Positions 42,673 to 52,059 of a DNA stretch of 64,000 nt are shown piece by piece. Every line of letters begins with the position of its first letter. Positions within the stretch are counted from its first letter, which is position 1. The position numbers and the translations under genes were made by a program. Source of the stretch: an uncultured Kiritimatiellota bacterium (GTDB lineage Bacteria > Verrucomicrobiota > Kiritimatiellia > RFP12 > UBA1067); contig CAKTYZ010000001.1 of the NCBI GenBank assembly GCA_934635225.1, positions 62,001-126,000 on the forward strand, given 5' to 3'. Under the pieces are notes generated by a model that searched no databases, was not told the DNA's origin, and saw only the letters and a list, made by a program, of their open reading frames with translations.

Positions 42673-43800
42673 TTGCACCCTCACGGCTTGCGGAATTCAA
42701 CTGTTCGCCTGTATGCCGTAATGGCCTTGGCAGACACCCTCGGGGTTCTGTCGGCGAAGCTTGGCCTGTCGGACTTCTCGTCTTCGCTCTTCTTCTGGTT
42801 TGCCGTTCTCCCTCTTCCGGCGGGCGCGCTTTGCCTGAAGTGGGGCGGCAGCCGGATCGTCGGGTGGTCGGCCCTCTTGTCGGCACTCGCCTGCGTCGCG
42901 TTGGCCGTCGGCGCGTCGAGCCGGTCTTTTGCCGTTCTCGGGGTTGCCCTTGCCGGTTTCGCGAACGTGGTTCTTCAAGTCGCTGCGCCCGTCTGGATGG
43001 CGGAGTCGTTTCCTGCTGGTCGTCTGGCGGGCGTTCTGACGGGCGGCCTGTTCGTCAAGACGCTGATGGCGGTCGCGTTTCCCTTTGCCGTGGCGCTTGC
43101 GTCTTCCGTGGGCTTCTGGCCGTTGGCGCTCGCGCCTTTCGTCGTTCTCGCGGCTTGTGAGATTCGTTTGACGCGTTCGCCGCGTCTTCGGTCGCATGCG
43201 CCGCCGATGAAGCCGATACGGGCTCTCGGACGCGGCCTTCGCCGCGTGTTGTCCGATCTGGTCGTGGATGTGGCGATGGTTGCCTTCGCTGTTGCGATTG
43301 TCGCGGATGTCCTGTTCAACCTGTCCGTCCCAGAAGTGGTGGCGCGGCGTTTCGGGTCGGGGGAGATCGCCGTGGCTCTCGTGTATGCGGTCCTGTTCGG
43401 CGTCAAGCTGCCCGTGATGCTGGGCGGGATGTGGCTCTTTCGGCGGCTGGACGCCCGGCGGACGTTTCTTCCGTCTGTGCTGGTGGCGGTGACGGGTACG
43501 GGGCTGATGACGGCTTTCGGGGGCTATTTCGCGTGTCTTGTCGGCGTGGCGTTGTTCGCCGCCGGTTTCGCGAACGTGTACGGGCAAGTCTTTGACGCGG
43601 TCTTGTCACGGCATCCGACGGCGGCGGCTTCCGTCTCCTCTCTTCTGGTCTTGTCCATCTCGGCGGGCGCATTGGCCTCGCCGATTCTCTCAGCCGTTCG
43701 TGCGTGGGGGGTCTGCACGCCAGAGGTTGCCGTCTTTTCCCTTGTGTCGCTTTTGCTTCCATTGGCGGCTTTTCTCAGTCTTGCTCGGTTACGGTCATGA
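42673..43800 (+). CDS. MFS-family transporter
   Basis: Predicted 12-span major facilitator of about 375 residues with a mid-protein basic loop (about 165-185). No substrate-specific signature is recognised. The start is uncertain: TTG 42673 follows AAGGA by two bases, TTG 42688 is possible, and ATG 42721 would cut into the first span. Its stop overlaps the ATG of the following XylR-type regulator, implying that the regulator senses the transported sugar or its metabolite. Fucose-permease-like or oligosaccharide MFS are possibilities, but this is not shown by sequence. Confidence 0.7.
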   Translation: MHPHGLRNSTVRLYAVMALADTLGVLSAKLGLSDFSSSLFFWFAVLPLPAGALCLKWGGSRIVGWSALLSALACVALAVGASSRSFAVLGVALAGFANVVLQVAAPVWMAESFPAGRLAGVLTGGLFVKTLMAVAFPFAVALASSVGFWPLALAPFVVLAACEIRLTRSPRLRSHAPPMKPIRALGRGLRRVLSDLVVDVAMVAFAVAIVADVLFNLSVPEVVARRFGSGEIAVALVYAVLFGVKLPVMLGGMWLFRRLDARRTFLPSVLVAVTGTGLMTAFGGYFACLVGVALFAAGFANVYGQVFDAVLSRHPTAAASVSSLLVLSISAGALASPILSAVRAWGVCTPEVAVFSLVSLLLPLAAFLSLARLRS

Positions 43801-44960
43801 AAACGATTCTCTTCTTCGTCTATTCCAACAAGTACATCTGCGCGAACCGCATTGCCGGGGCGCGGCGTTTTGCCGAACGGCGCGGCTGGAATGTCCAGGT
43901 CATCGAACGAGACAACCGTCTGCTGGACGTCAAGGGCGTAATTGACTTCTGGAAGCCAATCGGCATCATCGCCGAATGTGCAGGCGGCGTGCCGGAACTT
44001 TCGCACGAGACGGTTGGAGAGATTCCGCTTGTCTATCTTGACGAGGACCCGGACGGCGAGAAGGGGCGTGCGTTGTACGTCAACTCGAACAATGCGCAGG
44101 TCGGCGAGGCGGCGGCAAAGGAGCTGTTGTCGCTGGACCTGCCCCACTACGCGTTCGTGGGCTGGCAGAAACCGCGCTTTTGGAGCGAGGTCCGGCGCGA
44201 GTCGTTCCAGTCGGCCATTCGGTTGCACGGCAAGGCGTGTCAAGTCTTTGTCAGCCCGCGAAAAGCCTCAGAGGCGCGTTGGCGCGGGGCGCTGGGGGCC
44301 TGGCTGAAGGAACTCCCAAAGCCGTGCGGGCTCTTCGCCGTGCACGATCCCGTTGCGGAAGAAGTGCTTCAGCAAGCGGCGGTCTTGGGAATCTGCGTGC
44401 CCGAAGAGCTGGCGGTCGTGGGCGTTGACGACGATTCCGTCATCTGCGAACGGACGATGCCTCCGCTCACGTCCGTGGGGCTGGACTTTGAGCGGGGCGG
44501 CTATCTCTGTGCGCAACTCTTGGACGAATGCATCAAGAATCCGGACTTGACGGACGTCCGGCTTGTGTTTGGCGTGACATCCGTGGTTCGGCGCCTGTCC
44601 ACGCGGCGGTTCGGACTGAGCGATTGCCGCGTGGACAAGGCCATCGTCTACATCCGCCGCACCGCGTGCGAAGGCGTGACGGTTCCGATGGTCGCGGCGG
44701 TCATGGGCCTTCAGCGGCGCATGGCGGAAGTCGTCTTTCGCCGCGTGACGGGCCATTCCATCCATGAGGAGATTCTCATGGTGCGTTTGGAGCAAGTCGA
44801 GAACCTCCTGCGCAATCCGCGTCAGGAGATCATGCCCATTGCCCAGCTCTGCGGATGGAAGTCCCCCGCCGCGCTTCGAGCCGCATTTCAGGCGCATTAC
44901 GGCAAGTCCATGCGCGCTTGGCGGGCGGAAGCCGTGGGCGGCTGTCGCCAAGTCACCTGA
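43797..44960 (+). CDS. XylR-type transcription regulator (LacI-like sensor plus AraC HTH)
   Basis: The 387-residue product has an N-terminal periplasmic-binding-protein-like effector domain (about 1-270), including CGLFAVHDPVAEEVL and VPEELAVVGVDDD, typical of LacI/XylR sensors. A C-terminal AraC/XylS DNA-binding domain follows (about 285-380), with two helix-turn-helices around VPMVAAVMGLQRR and IMPIAQLCGWKS. E. coli XylR has the same architecture. Coupled by ATGA to the MFS gene. The rightward mucin-type operon (45223-52022) is the probable target. The 44961-45174 gap contains no gene that I can support. Confidence 0.88.
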   Translation: MKTILFFVYSNKYICANRIAGARRFAERRGWNVQVIERDNRLLDVKGVIDFWKPIGIIAECAGGVPELSHETVGEIPLVYLDEDPDGEKGRALYVNSNNAQVGEAAAKELLSLDLPHYAFVGWQKPRFWSEVRRESFQSAIRLHGKACQVFVSPRKASEARWRGALGAWLKELPKPCGLFAVHDPVAEEVLQQAAVLGICVPEELAVVGVDDDSVICERTMPPLTSVGLDFERGGYLCAQLLDECIKNPDLTDVRLVFGVTSVVRRLSTRRFGLSDCRVDKAIVYIRRTACEGVTVPMVAAVMGLQRRMAEVVFRRVTGHSIHEEILMVRLEQVENLLRNPRQEIMPIAQLCGWKSPAALRAAFQAHYGKSMRAWRAEAVGGCRQVT

Positions 44961-45173
44961 CGCCGTCGTCGGTTGCATCTGCCGCGTTTCGGTTTTGAGA
45001 TGTGTTGCCCGTTCCGGCGGCGAACGCGTGCGGCCATCAGTTCGTCATATAGTTCTCATAAAGGATTGGCTGAGATCAGGCGGACGGTGACATGGAACCT
45101 TCTTCGGCTTTCTGGGATGCGCAAAACAGGCGAAGATTTTGCCGCAAAATTTGCACTCTTCTGCCGGCGGATA

Positions 45174-45182
45174 TGCTATACT
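45174..45182 (+). promoter_or_regulatory. extended -10 promoter of the beta-helix/GH110/sialidase operon
   Basis: TGCTATACT ends ten bases before ATG 45193 and 40 before the preferred ATG 45223. Confidence 0.58.
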
Positions 45183-45222
45183 ACGGGTGTCTATGGAAAA
45201 CCATCCGAAAGGAACACGACTC

Positions 45223-48144
45223 ATGCGAACGAGAAATATGAAAGCGATGCGGAAAGAATTGACCTTTCTCAGGGGGGGGGGGGGGGGCTGCCTGATCTGC
45301 GCACTGTTGTTGTCGTTTGGCGGTTCGGCGGCGACATTGTACGTCGATAACGGGATGCTTGGCTACGATGGGCATGACGGGACATCGCCCGCGTTGGCCC
45401 TTCGGCGCATTCAAGAGGCGATTGACAAGGCCGCAGACGGTGACACGATTCTCGTAGCGCCCGGCATTTATGGAGAGGATCAGGGGCTGGGCCGCACGGG
45501 GAGTGCCGTCGCGGCTTCAGGCGGGCACTGGTGGGGGAGTGCGCGCATTCTTGTCGCCAACAAGTCGTTGCACATCAAGTCCACGGACGGCGCGGAGGTG
45601 ACGCACATCGTCGGCGCGCACGATTCGTCATCGACTTTTGGCCTTGGCGATCACGCGGTGCGTTGCATCGACGTCGAGAACTCTAATTCGGACAAGGAGA
45701 ATGTCTTTGAAGGTTTCACGTTGCGGAATGGTGCAACGCGCGAAAACACAAATCCCAGTGGACGCGGCGGCGCGTTGCACGTCTCATCTGACGGCAACAC
45801 GCCCGTCTCGGACAAGACGTTTCTGGTCGATTGCGTCGTCTCGAACTGCGTGGGCGCAGTCGAGGCGCTGGCCTTGGGCGGCACGTTCGTCCGCTGCCGC
45901 ATACAGGACAATGCGTTCTTGGCGTCCGACATGAGCAGCCCGAACAGCGCGTCCAACCGTCGGCTCTCGACCGGGACGGCCTATTTCAACACGCTTTTCG
46001 GACGCAACCGGACGGTCGATGCCGTGACGGCAGAATCCGTTTCGGGGTCGATTTTGCTTTCGCCCGGCGGGCGGTTCGTCAACTGCACCTTCGCCTGCAA
46101 CCTCGGTCGGTTCTACTCGCTCAGTTTCAACGACTTCCGCAACACGCTCGTGTCCGGCACGCAGTTCGACACTTATGGCGGTGGACGGCACCAGAACCGT
46201 GTGGACGACACGACCGCGACGCGCAACCTCATCGCGCCGGCTCTCGGCGACGTGCGTCTGCGGGCGGGTGCGGACGCGGCGACGGCGGGCGATGCCTCCT
46301 TTGTTGTGGACGCGGAGACAGTTCCTTTCCCGACGCTCTTTGCCGTTGAACGGTTCAGGGACCTGTACGGCGCGAACATTCCGCAGACCGGGGCGATTGC
46401 CGCCGGCTGTTCGCAGACGGCGGTCGTGCCGGCCGCCGGCGCGGTCGTCGCGAAGGACACGTCCGTGCAGTTCGGCGACGCGGCGCAGCCGCAGTACCAG
46501 CCGTCCTACATCTATCCGACGGACGGGGCGGAGACCGTCCGCGTTCGTTGCGAACGGACGGAGGGGCAGTGCGCCCTGTGGGCTTCTGTCGTCAGGGGGC
46601 AGGAGACTGCCGCCTTTCCGCTTCCAGCGGACGGCGCGTTCGAGGTGACGCCGCCGGCGTCCGTCACGGAGACGGTGACGGTCGCGTTCGAGCGGACGTC
46701 GAACGTCCGCTACGCCGACCCCACGGTAGCGGAGTCGGCGGATCAGGACGGCTCGGCGGCGAAACCCTACCGCACGCTCGCCCAGGCACTTGAGGCGCTG
46801 GGCGGCGCCGCCGGCGCGGTGATTGCGAATCCTGGCGTCTACGACAGCGGGGAGATGTCCACAGGCGATTCCCGCGACGTGAAGGCGCGCGCGGTCGTGC
46901 CGGATGGTGCCGTTCTCGCCGCGCGCGACGGGTGGACGAACACGTTCATCAAGGGCGCGGCGTGTCAGCCGTCCGATCAGGACAAGTCTAACGTCGCCCT
47001 GTATGCGGACGCCATCGCCGGCATGGGCAAGTCTGCCGTGCGTGGTGTCTACCTGGCGGGATTCCGTGCGGCCGTCTGCGGCTTCACGCTGACGAACTGC
47101 TATGTGCGCGGCGCGACGGACGCCGGCGGCGGCGGGCACAACAATCTGGACTACTGCGGCGCCGGCGTCGCGGGCGTTGGCCGCGCGGAGAACTGCCGGA
47201 TTGTGGACTGTCACGCCTTCCGAGGCGGCGGGGCGTGGCAGACGACGCTGGTGAACTGCATCCTCGAGCGCAACACGGCGCTTTACGGTGGCGGCGCGTC
47301 CGATGATGCGAAGCACTACGGCTGCCTTTCCCGCGAAAACAGGTCGGCGAACGCCAATACGGCGGCGGACGGTCTTTTCTACTGGAACGTCTGCGAGAAC
47401 GGCACGCTCCTCGATGCGCGGACGGGCGGGCCGAAGGCTGCCACCTGTACGCTCAAAAATACGCTGGTCCGCTCGAAGATGAGCAACGGCGACATCGCGG
47501 ACGACGTGGTTTCCGAGGACCTTTTCCGCCATTGCGCGTTTGCCGATGACATGAACGGTGCGCAGTCCGGTCGCTTCAAGGCGTACATTCAGGCGGGAGA
47601 CGGAAATGTCCTTGCGCCATTGGGCGCATTGAATTTAGATGCGGACGGACGGCCCGTCGTCGGCGCCTGTGCGGCGGTCGATGCCGGTGACGCAGCGTTG
47701 AATTCGGCACATATCGGCAAGACGGATCTTTTCGGCGGGCAGCGTGTCTACAGTGCCCGGCTTGACATCGGTGCGTTGGAGGGTGACGGAAGGCCCGTCT
47801 TCGCGCGGGCGATTCGCCGGTCTCGCGTGACGGTCACGGAGGCGTCGCCGTCCGTGGTCACGAATGCGGACGGGAAGGTCGTCTTGCCGGTCGGGGCGCG
47901 GCTGACGGCCGTCGTACAAGGCCCTCCTTCCGGCGAGCGTTATCTGCTTCGGGTGCGGGTTCCGGGCGGCGGCACGCTGACGGTCACGGCTGACGGCGAG
48001 ACGACCGTCTGCACGTCAGATGCGCAACTCGACCTAACGCCAGCTGACGAGACGTGGGTGCTCGCGTTTGCCTACACGGGTTCGGACGAGGCGGTCATCG
48101 AAGGGCTGAAGCGCGCGGGAGGTCTTGTCCTCATCGCGCGATAG
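45223..48144 (+). CDS. secreted beta-helix surface protein with G16 tract in its signal region
   Basis: The 973-residue product of unknown role resembles right-handed beta-helix proteins of the polymorphic outer-membrane protein kind: LYVDNGMLGYDGHDGTSPALALRRIQEAI, AADGDTILVAPGIY, ENCRIVDCHAFRGGGAW, LVNCILERNTALYGGGA. A second copy of the start motif, YADPTVAESADQDGSAAKPYRTLAQAL, lies near residue 510. The signal peptide (about 1-40) is split by a run of 16 Gs encoding RGGGGG. Loss or gain of one G gives a stop at 45293 or 45348. ATG 45223 is chosen because AAAGGA and the next bases closely match the start of the gene at 23475; ATG 45193 is an alternative. The tail is AGGLVLIAR. Confidence 0.75.
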   Translation: MRTRNMKAMRKELTFLRGGGGGCLICALLLSFGGSAATLYVDNGMLGYDGHDGTSPALALRRIQEAIDKAADGDTILVAPGIYGEDQGLGRTGSAVAASGGHWWGSARILVANKSLHIKSTDGAEVTHIVGAHDSSSTFGLGDHAVRCIDVENSNSDKENVFEGFTLRNGATRENTNPSGRGGALHVSSDGNTPVSDKTFLVDCVVSNCVGAVEALALGGTFVRCRIQDNAFLASDMSSPNSASNRRLSTGTAYFNTLFGRNRTVDAVTAESVSGSILLSPGGRFVNCTFACNLGRFYSLSFNDFRNTLVSGTQFDTYGGGRHQNRVDDTTATRNLIAPALGDVRLRAGADAATAGDASFVVDAETVPFPTLFAVERFRDLYGANIPQTGAIAAGCSQTAVVPAAGAVVAKDTSVQFGDAAQPQYQPSYIYPTDGAETVRVRCERTEGQCALWASVVRGQETAAFPLPADGAFEVTPPASVTETVTVAFERTSNVRYADPTVAESADQDGSAAKPYRTLAQALEALGGAAGAVIANPGVYDSGEMSTGDSRDVKARAVVPDGAVLAARDGWTNTFIKGAACQPSDQDKSNVALYADAIAGMGKSAVRGVYLAGFRAAVCGFTLTNCYVRGATDAGGGGHNNLDYCGAGVAGVGRAENCRIVDCHAFRGGGAWQTTLVNCILERNTALYGGGASDDAKHYGCLSRENRSANANTAADGLFYWNVCENGTLLDARTGGPKAATCTLKNTLVRSKMSNGDIADDVVSEDLFRHCAFADDMNGAQSGRFKAYIQAGDGNVLAPLGALNLDADGRPVVGACAAVDAGDAALNSAHIGKTDLFGGQRVYSARLDIGALEGDGRPVFARAIRRSRVTVTEASPSVVTNADGKVVLPVGARLTAVVQGPPSGERYLLRVRVPGGGTLTVTADGETTVCTSDAQLDLTPADETWVLAFAYTGSDEAVIEGLKRAGGLVLIAR
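45272..45287 (+). repeat. homopolymer G16, candidate phase-variation tract
   Basis: Sixteen consecutive Gs inside codons 17-22 of the beta-helix gene. At the length shown the frame is open. With 15 Gs a TGA is met at 45293-45295, and with 17 Gs a TAA at 45348-45350. Confidence 0.9.
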
Positions 48145-48174
48145 TGGAAATTGAGACAGGAAGAAAATCGACAG

Positions 48175-50949
48175 ATGGAAAACACGACATCAGCAAGCGT
48201 TGCGTGGCGCCTGATTTGCACCGCCGGCGCGGTGTTTCTCAGCGGTCTCGCGAGCGCTGAGACCTTGCGCGTCACGGACTTCGGCGCAGACCCCACGGGT
48301 GCACAGCCGAGCCAGGATGCTGTCATGCGGGCCTGTCGGGCTGCTCAGAAGGGGGACACGGTACTGTTCCCGTGCGGCGTCTATGCGTTTCGGAAGGGTG
48401 TCCGCGTTGAGAACCTCCAGAACGTGACGCTTGCGGGAGAACCCGGTGCGGTCATCCGAATGCACAACAACCCCGAAGGCCCTGAATCGGAAAGTTCGGG
48501 TGGCTTCAGCGTGAACAACAGCCGTTCGGTTCGCATCGAGCGGCTGCGGCTGACGACGGACAATCCGATCGGGTGCGCCGGACGCATTGTCGCGAAAGAC
48601 GCGGCGGCGCGGACGGTGGACTTCCGCATTGACGCGGCGTGCGCGTTCACGGGGCGTGAGCACGTCTTCCAGATTGACACATGCGATGAGGAGGGCGCGC
48701 CTGACCGTGCGCTTGAGACGCATGAGGCGATCCGTGCCGTCACCAATGACGTCGGCGCTGTGCGTCATGAGGGGCTTGCGTACACGCGGCTCGGCGAGCG
48801 CCTGATTCGGCTGTCGCTTCCGTCGTGGGCGTCTGTGCAGGCGGTCACGAACGGACATCGCGCCTTGTTGCGGTACTCGCGCAGCAGCGGCACGGCGTTT
48901 TGGATCTCCAACGTGCGCGGTCTCACGCTGGAGGACATCGAAATCTCGCGCACGGCGGCCATGGGCATGGTCCTCGCGCCCGGCACGGCCGATGTCACGC
49001 TACGACGGTTCTGTATTCGCATGGCGGCGGATGACCCCGCGCTCCACGCCTCCAATTCGGACGGCGTTCACGTCTTCGGGTGCGAAGGGACGCTGCGACT
49101 GGAGGACTGCCATTTCAAGGGCCTGGGCGACGATGCGTTCAACGTGCATGCGATGGGCGGGGAGATCGCGCAGTTCGACGCCGCGCAGGGGAGGGCGACT
49201 CTCATCCTGCGGCTCGTGGACCGCAAGCCGCTGGCGTTGCCGTCCGGCTGGGCCCGCGCGGGTGACGCGGTTGACGTCTACGACCCGCAGACGCTTCGCG
49301 TCAAGGGCTCGCTCAGGCTGTCGCAGTACAGGGACGGTGCGGTGTCCTTCGCGCCGGTGAAGTTCACGCTGGCGAAGGGTGACATCGTCACGAACGTGCG
49401 TCACCTGCCGACCGTCCGCATCAAGGACTGTTCGGTCGAGAACACGCGGGCGCGCGCGTTCCTGTTGCAGACGCGGCACGCGTCGGTCGAGAACTCACGC
49501 TTTCGCGGCCTCCCGTCACCCGCGATCATCGTCTCGTCGGATGTGAAGACCTGGAACGAGATGGCGCCGACGGAAGACTGCGAGATACGCGACTGCACGT
49601 TCGAGAAGTGCGCCAATTCCCTCAACGGACTTCCGCTCGGGGCGGTCGTCGTGAAGCTCAACCACAACGGCGAGCCGTCCGACCGCCCGGCAGGGGCCTT
49701 TCGGAACGTGCGCATCATCGACTGCCGGTTTGCGGACATCGGCTCGAACGCCGTCTATGCCGAGTGTACAGAGGATGTGCGGATTGCGGGGAACGTCTTC
49801 CGTCGGACATGGGCGCGTGCGGCTTCACGGGCGGAGACTTTCGATATCCGCCTGAACAACTGCGCTTCGGTGCGCATTGAAGGGAACGATTCGGATCGGC
49901 TCGCCGCAGGCCTCGTGACCGGAGTGGACAATTCGCCGCGCCTTGCAGAGGTCTTCTCGGATCATATGGTCTTTCCGACAGGTAAGGAGCTGCGCGTCTT
50001 CGGAACGGGGGAAGGCGCGGTCGCCGTGCGGTTCAGCGGACTGGAGCGGCGGACGACCGCCGTGCGCGGACGCTGGTGCGTGATGTTTCCCGCGCTGGAA
50101 GCGGGTGGCCCCTACGAGCTGGAGGCTGATCTCGGCGACCGTCGCCAGGTCGTCCGAGATGTCATGGTCGGCGAGGTGCTGGTCATGGCGGGACAGTCCA
50201 ATATGCAGTTCCTGTTGGGCGAATCGACGAACAAGGAGCGGTTCGAGGATTCGCGCATCCGGATGTTCTCGACGACACGGCTTGAGCGCGGCGCTGTCTT
50301 CGGCGCGTCGGACGGCTGGGTCCCGCTCACGAAGAAGTCGGCCTGGGCATGGACGGCCATCGGCTGCGAGACGGCCGTTCGGCGCGCACGGGCCACGGGG
50401 CATGCGGTCGGGGTCATCTGCTGTGTGCAGGGCGCGAGCGTCATCAAGACGTGGATGCCGCGTCCACTGGCGCAGGAGCCGCGTTTCAGCCTGCCGCCCG
50501 AAAGGTGCTCTCATCCCGACGAGCGAGAGGACGCCTATTCGCTCTGGAACCGCAGCGGCACGCTGTACGAGCGCCAGTTCGCCGAAATCGCGGGCTACCC
50601 GGTCTCGTCCGTCACGTGGTATCAGGGCGAAAGCAATTCGCACAGCGTCGAGGAGGGGACTCTCTACGCCGACATGCTCGCGGCGCTCATCGGGCAATGG
50701 CGTGCCGATTTCTGCGACCCAAACCTGCCGTTCTACATCCTGCAGCTGGCGGCCGACACGACGGGCGGGCCGAACCGTGCGGCATGGAACGCGGTCAAGA
50801 CGTCGCAGGTTCGGGTCGCGGAGACGGTGCCGGGCGTGACGCTGGTGCGCACGGATGACATTTGCGAATCTGACAAGGGGATTCATCCGCCGACCAAGCG
50901 GCTGATCGCCGAGCGTTTGGCAACGCTCATGGGAGGAGGGAGGCCGTGA
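48175..50949 (+). CDS. GH110-like alpha-1,3-galactosidase fused to SASA sialate O-acetylesterase
   Basis: The 924-residue product has a signal peptide (to about residue 30). Residues about 31-600 form a parallel beta-helix beginning VTDFGADPTGAQPSQDA, with HASNSDGVHVFGC and GLGDDAFNVH (Asp319/Asp320). This resembles GH110, which removes alpha-1,3-galactose from blood-group B-type caps. Residues about 660-920 are a SASA/SGNH esterase: catalytic Ser675 in AGQSNMQF, WYQGESN, and His904 in IHPPTK. This would take O-acetyl groups off sialic acid. ATG 48175 is preferred over TTG 48151. A sialidase gene overlaps its end, so the operon would de-acetylate and release sialic acid and alpha-galactose from host glycans. 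Specificities are inferred. Confidence 0.8.
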   Translation: MENTTSASVAWRLICTAGAVFLSGLASAETLRVTDFGADPTGAQPSQDAVMRACRAAQKGDTVLFPCGVYAFRKGVRVENLQNVTLAGEPGAVIRMHNNPEGPESESSGGFSVNNSRSVRIERLRLTTDNPIGCAGRIVAKDAAARTVDFRIDAACAFTGREHVFQIDTCDEEGAPDRALETHEAIRAVTNDVGAVRHEGLAYTRLGERLIRLSLPSWASVQAVTNGHRALLRYSRSSGTAFWISNVRGLTLEDIEISRTAAMGMVLAPGTADVTLRRFCIRMAADDPALHASNSDGVHVFGCEGTLRLEDCHFKGLGDDAFNVHAMGGEIAQFDAAQGRATLILRLVDRKPLALPSGWARAGDAVDVYDPQTLRVKGSLRLSQYRDGAVSFAPVKFTLAKGDIVTNVRHLPTVRIKDCSVENTRARAFLLQTRHASVENSRFRGLPSPAIIVSSDVKTWNEMAPTEDCEIRDCTFEKCANSLNGLPLGAVVVKLNHNGEPSDRPAGAFRNVRIIDCRFADIGSNAVYAECTEDVRIAGNVFRRTWARAASRAETFDIRLNNCASVRIEGNDSDRLAAGLVTGVDNSPRLAEVFSDHMVFPTGKELRVFGTGEGAVAVRFSGLERRTTAVRGRWCVMFPALEAGGPYELEADLGDRRQVVRDVMVGEVLVMAGQSNMQFLLGESTNKERFEDSRIRMFSTTRLERGAVFGASDGWVPLTKKSAWAWTAIGCETAVRRARATGHAVGVICCVQGASVIKTWMPRPLAQEPRFSLPPERCSHPDEREDAYSLWNRSGTLYERQFAEIAGYPVSSVTWYQGESNSHSVEEGTLYADMLAALIGQWRADFCDPNLPFYILQLAADTTGGPNRAAWNAVKTSQVRVAETVPGVTLVRTDDICESDKGIHPPTKRLIAERLATLMGGGRP

Positions 50950-52022
50950 TCTTTTTGCCTCTGCTGTTGTTCGCGTCGTCGCTTGCTCCGTCCGACTGCC
51001 CGCCGCCGGTGAATGCGCGCGTCGTGCAGGATGCGCCGGGTTACAATGCGTGGCCCATGATACAGGCGTTCGGAACGAATCTCGTCTGCGTTTACAGCCG
51101 CGACAGCGCGCTTCCGGCGGACGGACATACCATCGGCGCAGGCAGCCGCGATTCGTATGCGCGGGTTTCCGCTGACGGCGGGCGCACTTGGTCGAAGGAA
51201 CATGTCGTCGCGGCGGATTCTGTCGTGGGCGAGGTGAACGAGGGCATCGGCCTCGATTCGACGGGGGCCGTACTCGCCTGGGTGCGGTGCTGGGGCGCGC
51301 CGGAACGGCGCTGTCATGAGCTTTATCGGTCGGAGGACGGGCTTTCGTTTGCAAAGATCGCTGTGCCGAGGCTCGATCCGCTCCCAATGCAGATTACGGA
51401 CCCCGTGTCCGTGCCCGGATGTGGACTCGTCTCGCCTTGGTTCGCGGGCAGCTATGACGCCTGCGACGGAAACTCCTGGGGTGTTCTTGTCAGTAAGGAT
51501 GACGGCCTTACATGGGAACAGCGCACAATTGAAAAGGGGCTGTCCGTAGGGGAATGGGTGACCGAACCGTCCCTCATTTTTCTCGGCGGGGGAAGACTGC
51601 TCATGATCGGACGCTGCGAACAGGGTCTCGGCCCTCAGTTTCAGGTGACGAGCGCGGACGGCGGCAGGACATGGAAAAAGTTTCGGACAAACATCGGCGA
51701 CGTGCAAGAGTCGACGCCGAGTCTCGTCTACGACGCCCGCACGGGGCTTGTCGCGAACTACTACTACCAGCGCGGTGCGCGTCGACTCAAGCGGCGCGTT
51801 GCACGCGCGGCGGACGTTTTCGACAACCCGGCGGGGTGGCCCGAACCTGAGACCCTTGCCGAAGGCTTTGAGCCACGAATCTATGATGCGGGCAATGTGA
51901 ATGTCACGAGGCTTTTGGGGAACTCCGATCTTTGCGCGTGGTATACGGGAACTCCGTCCAATGCGGCGGTTGTCGTGACGACCGTGTCGGCTCCTCTGTG
52001 CGTGCGGCGAGCGATTCCCTAA
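50946..52022 (+). CDS. secreted exo-alpha-sialidase (BNR/Asp-box)
   Basis: Six-bladed propeller sialidase. The 358-residue product has a short signal peptide (MIFLPLLLFASSLAPS). Asp-boxes SADGGRTW, SKDDGLTW and SADGGRTW are present, with WVTEPSLIFLGGGRLLMIGR and the late YDAGNVNVTRL. A clear FRIP motif is not seen; the first Arg may be in VCVYSRDS, so the enzyme may belong to an atypical branch. The start is GTG 50946, overlapping the stop of the GH110-SASA gene. Product release would be to the periplasm. Confidence 0.78.
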   Translation: MIFLPLLLFASSLAPSDCPPPVNARVVQDAPGYNAWPMIQAFGTNLVCVYSRDSALPADGHTIGAGSRDSYARVSADGGRTWSKEHVVAADSVVGEVNEGIGLDSTGAVLAWVRCWGAPERRCHELYRSEDGLSFAKIAVPRLDPLPMQITDPVSVPGCGLVSPWFAGSYDACDGNSWGVLVSKDDGLTWEQRTIEKGLSVGEWVTEPSLIFLGGGRLLMIGRCEQGLGPQFQVTSADGGRTWKKFRTNIGDVQESTPSLVYDARTGLVANYYYQRGARRLKRRVARAADVFDNPAGWPEPETLAEGFEPRIYDAGNVNVTRLLGNSDLCAWYTGTPSNAAVVVTTVSAPLCVRRAIP

Positions 52023-52059
52023 GAAATTCAGGAATTATGGTTGCTATGGGGGTGGCTTG

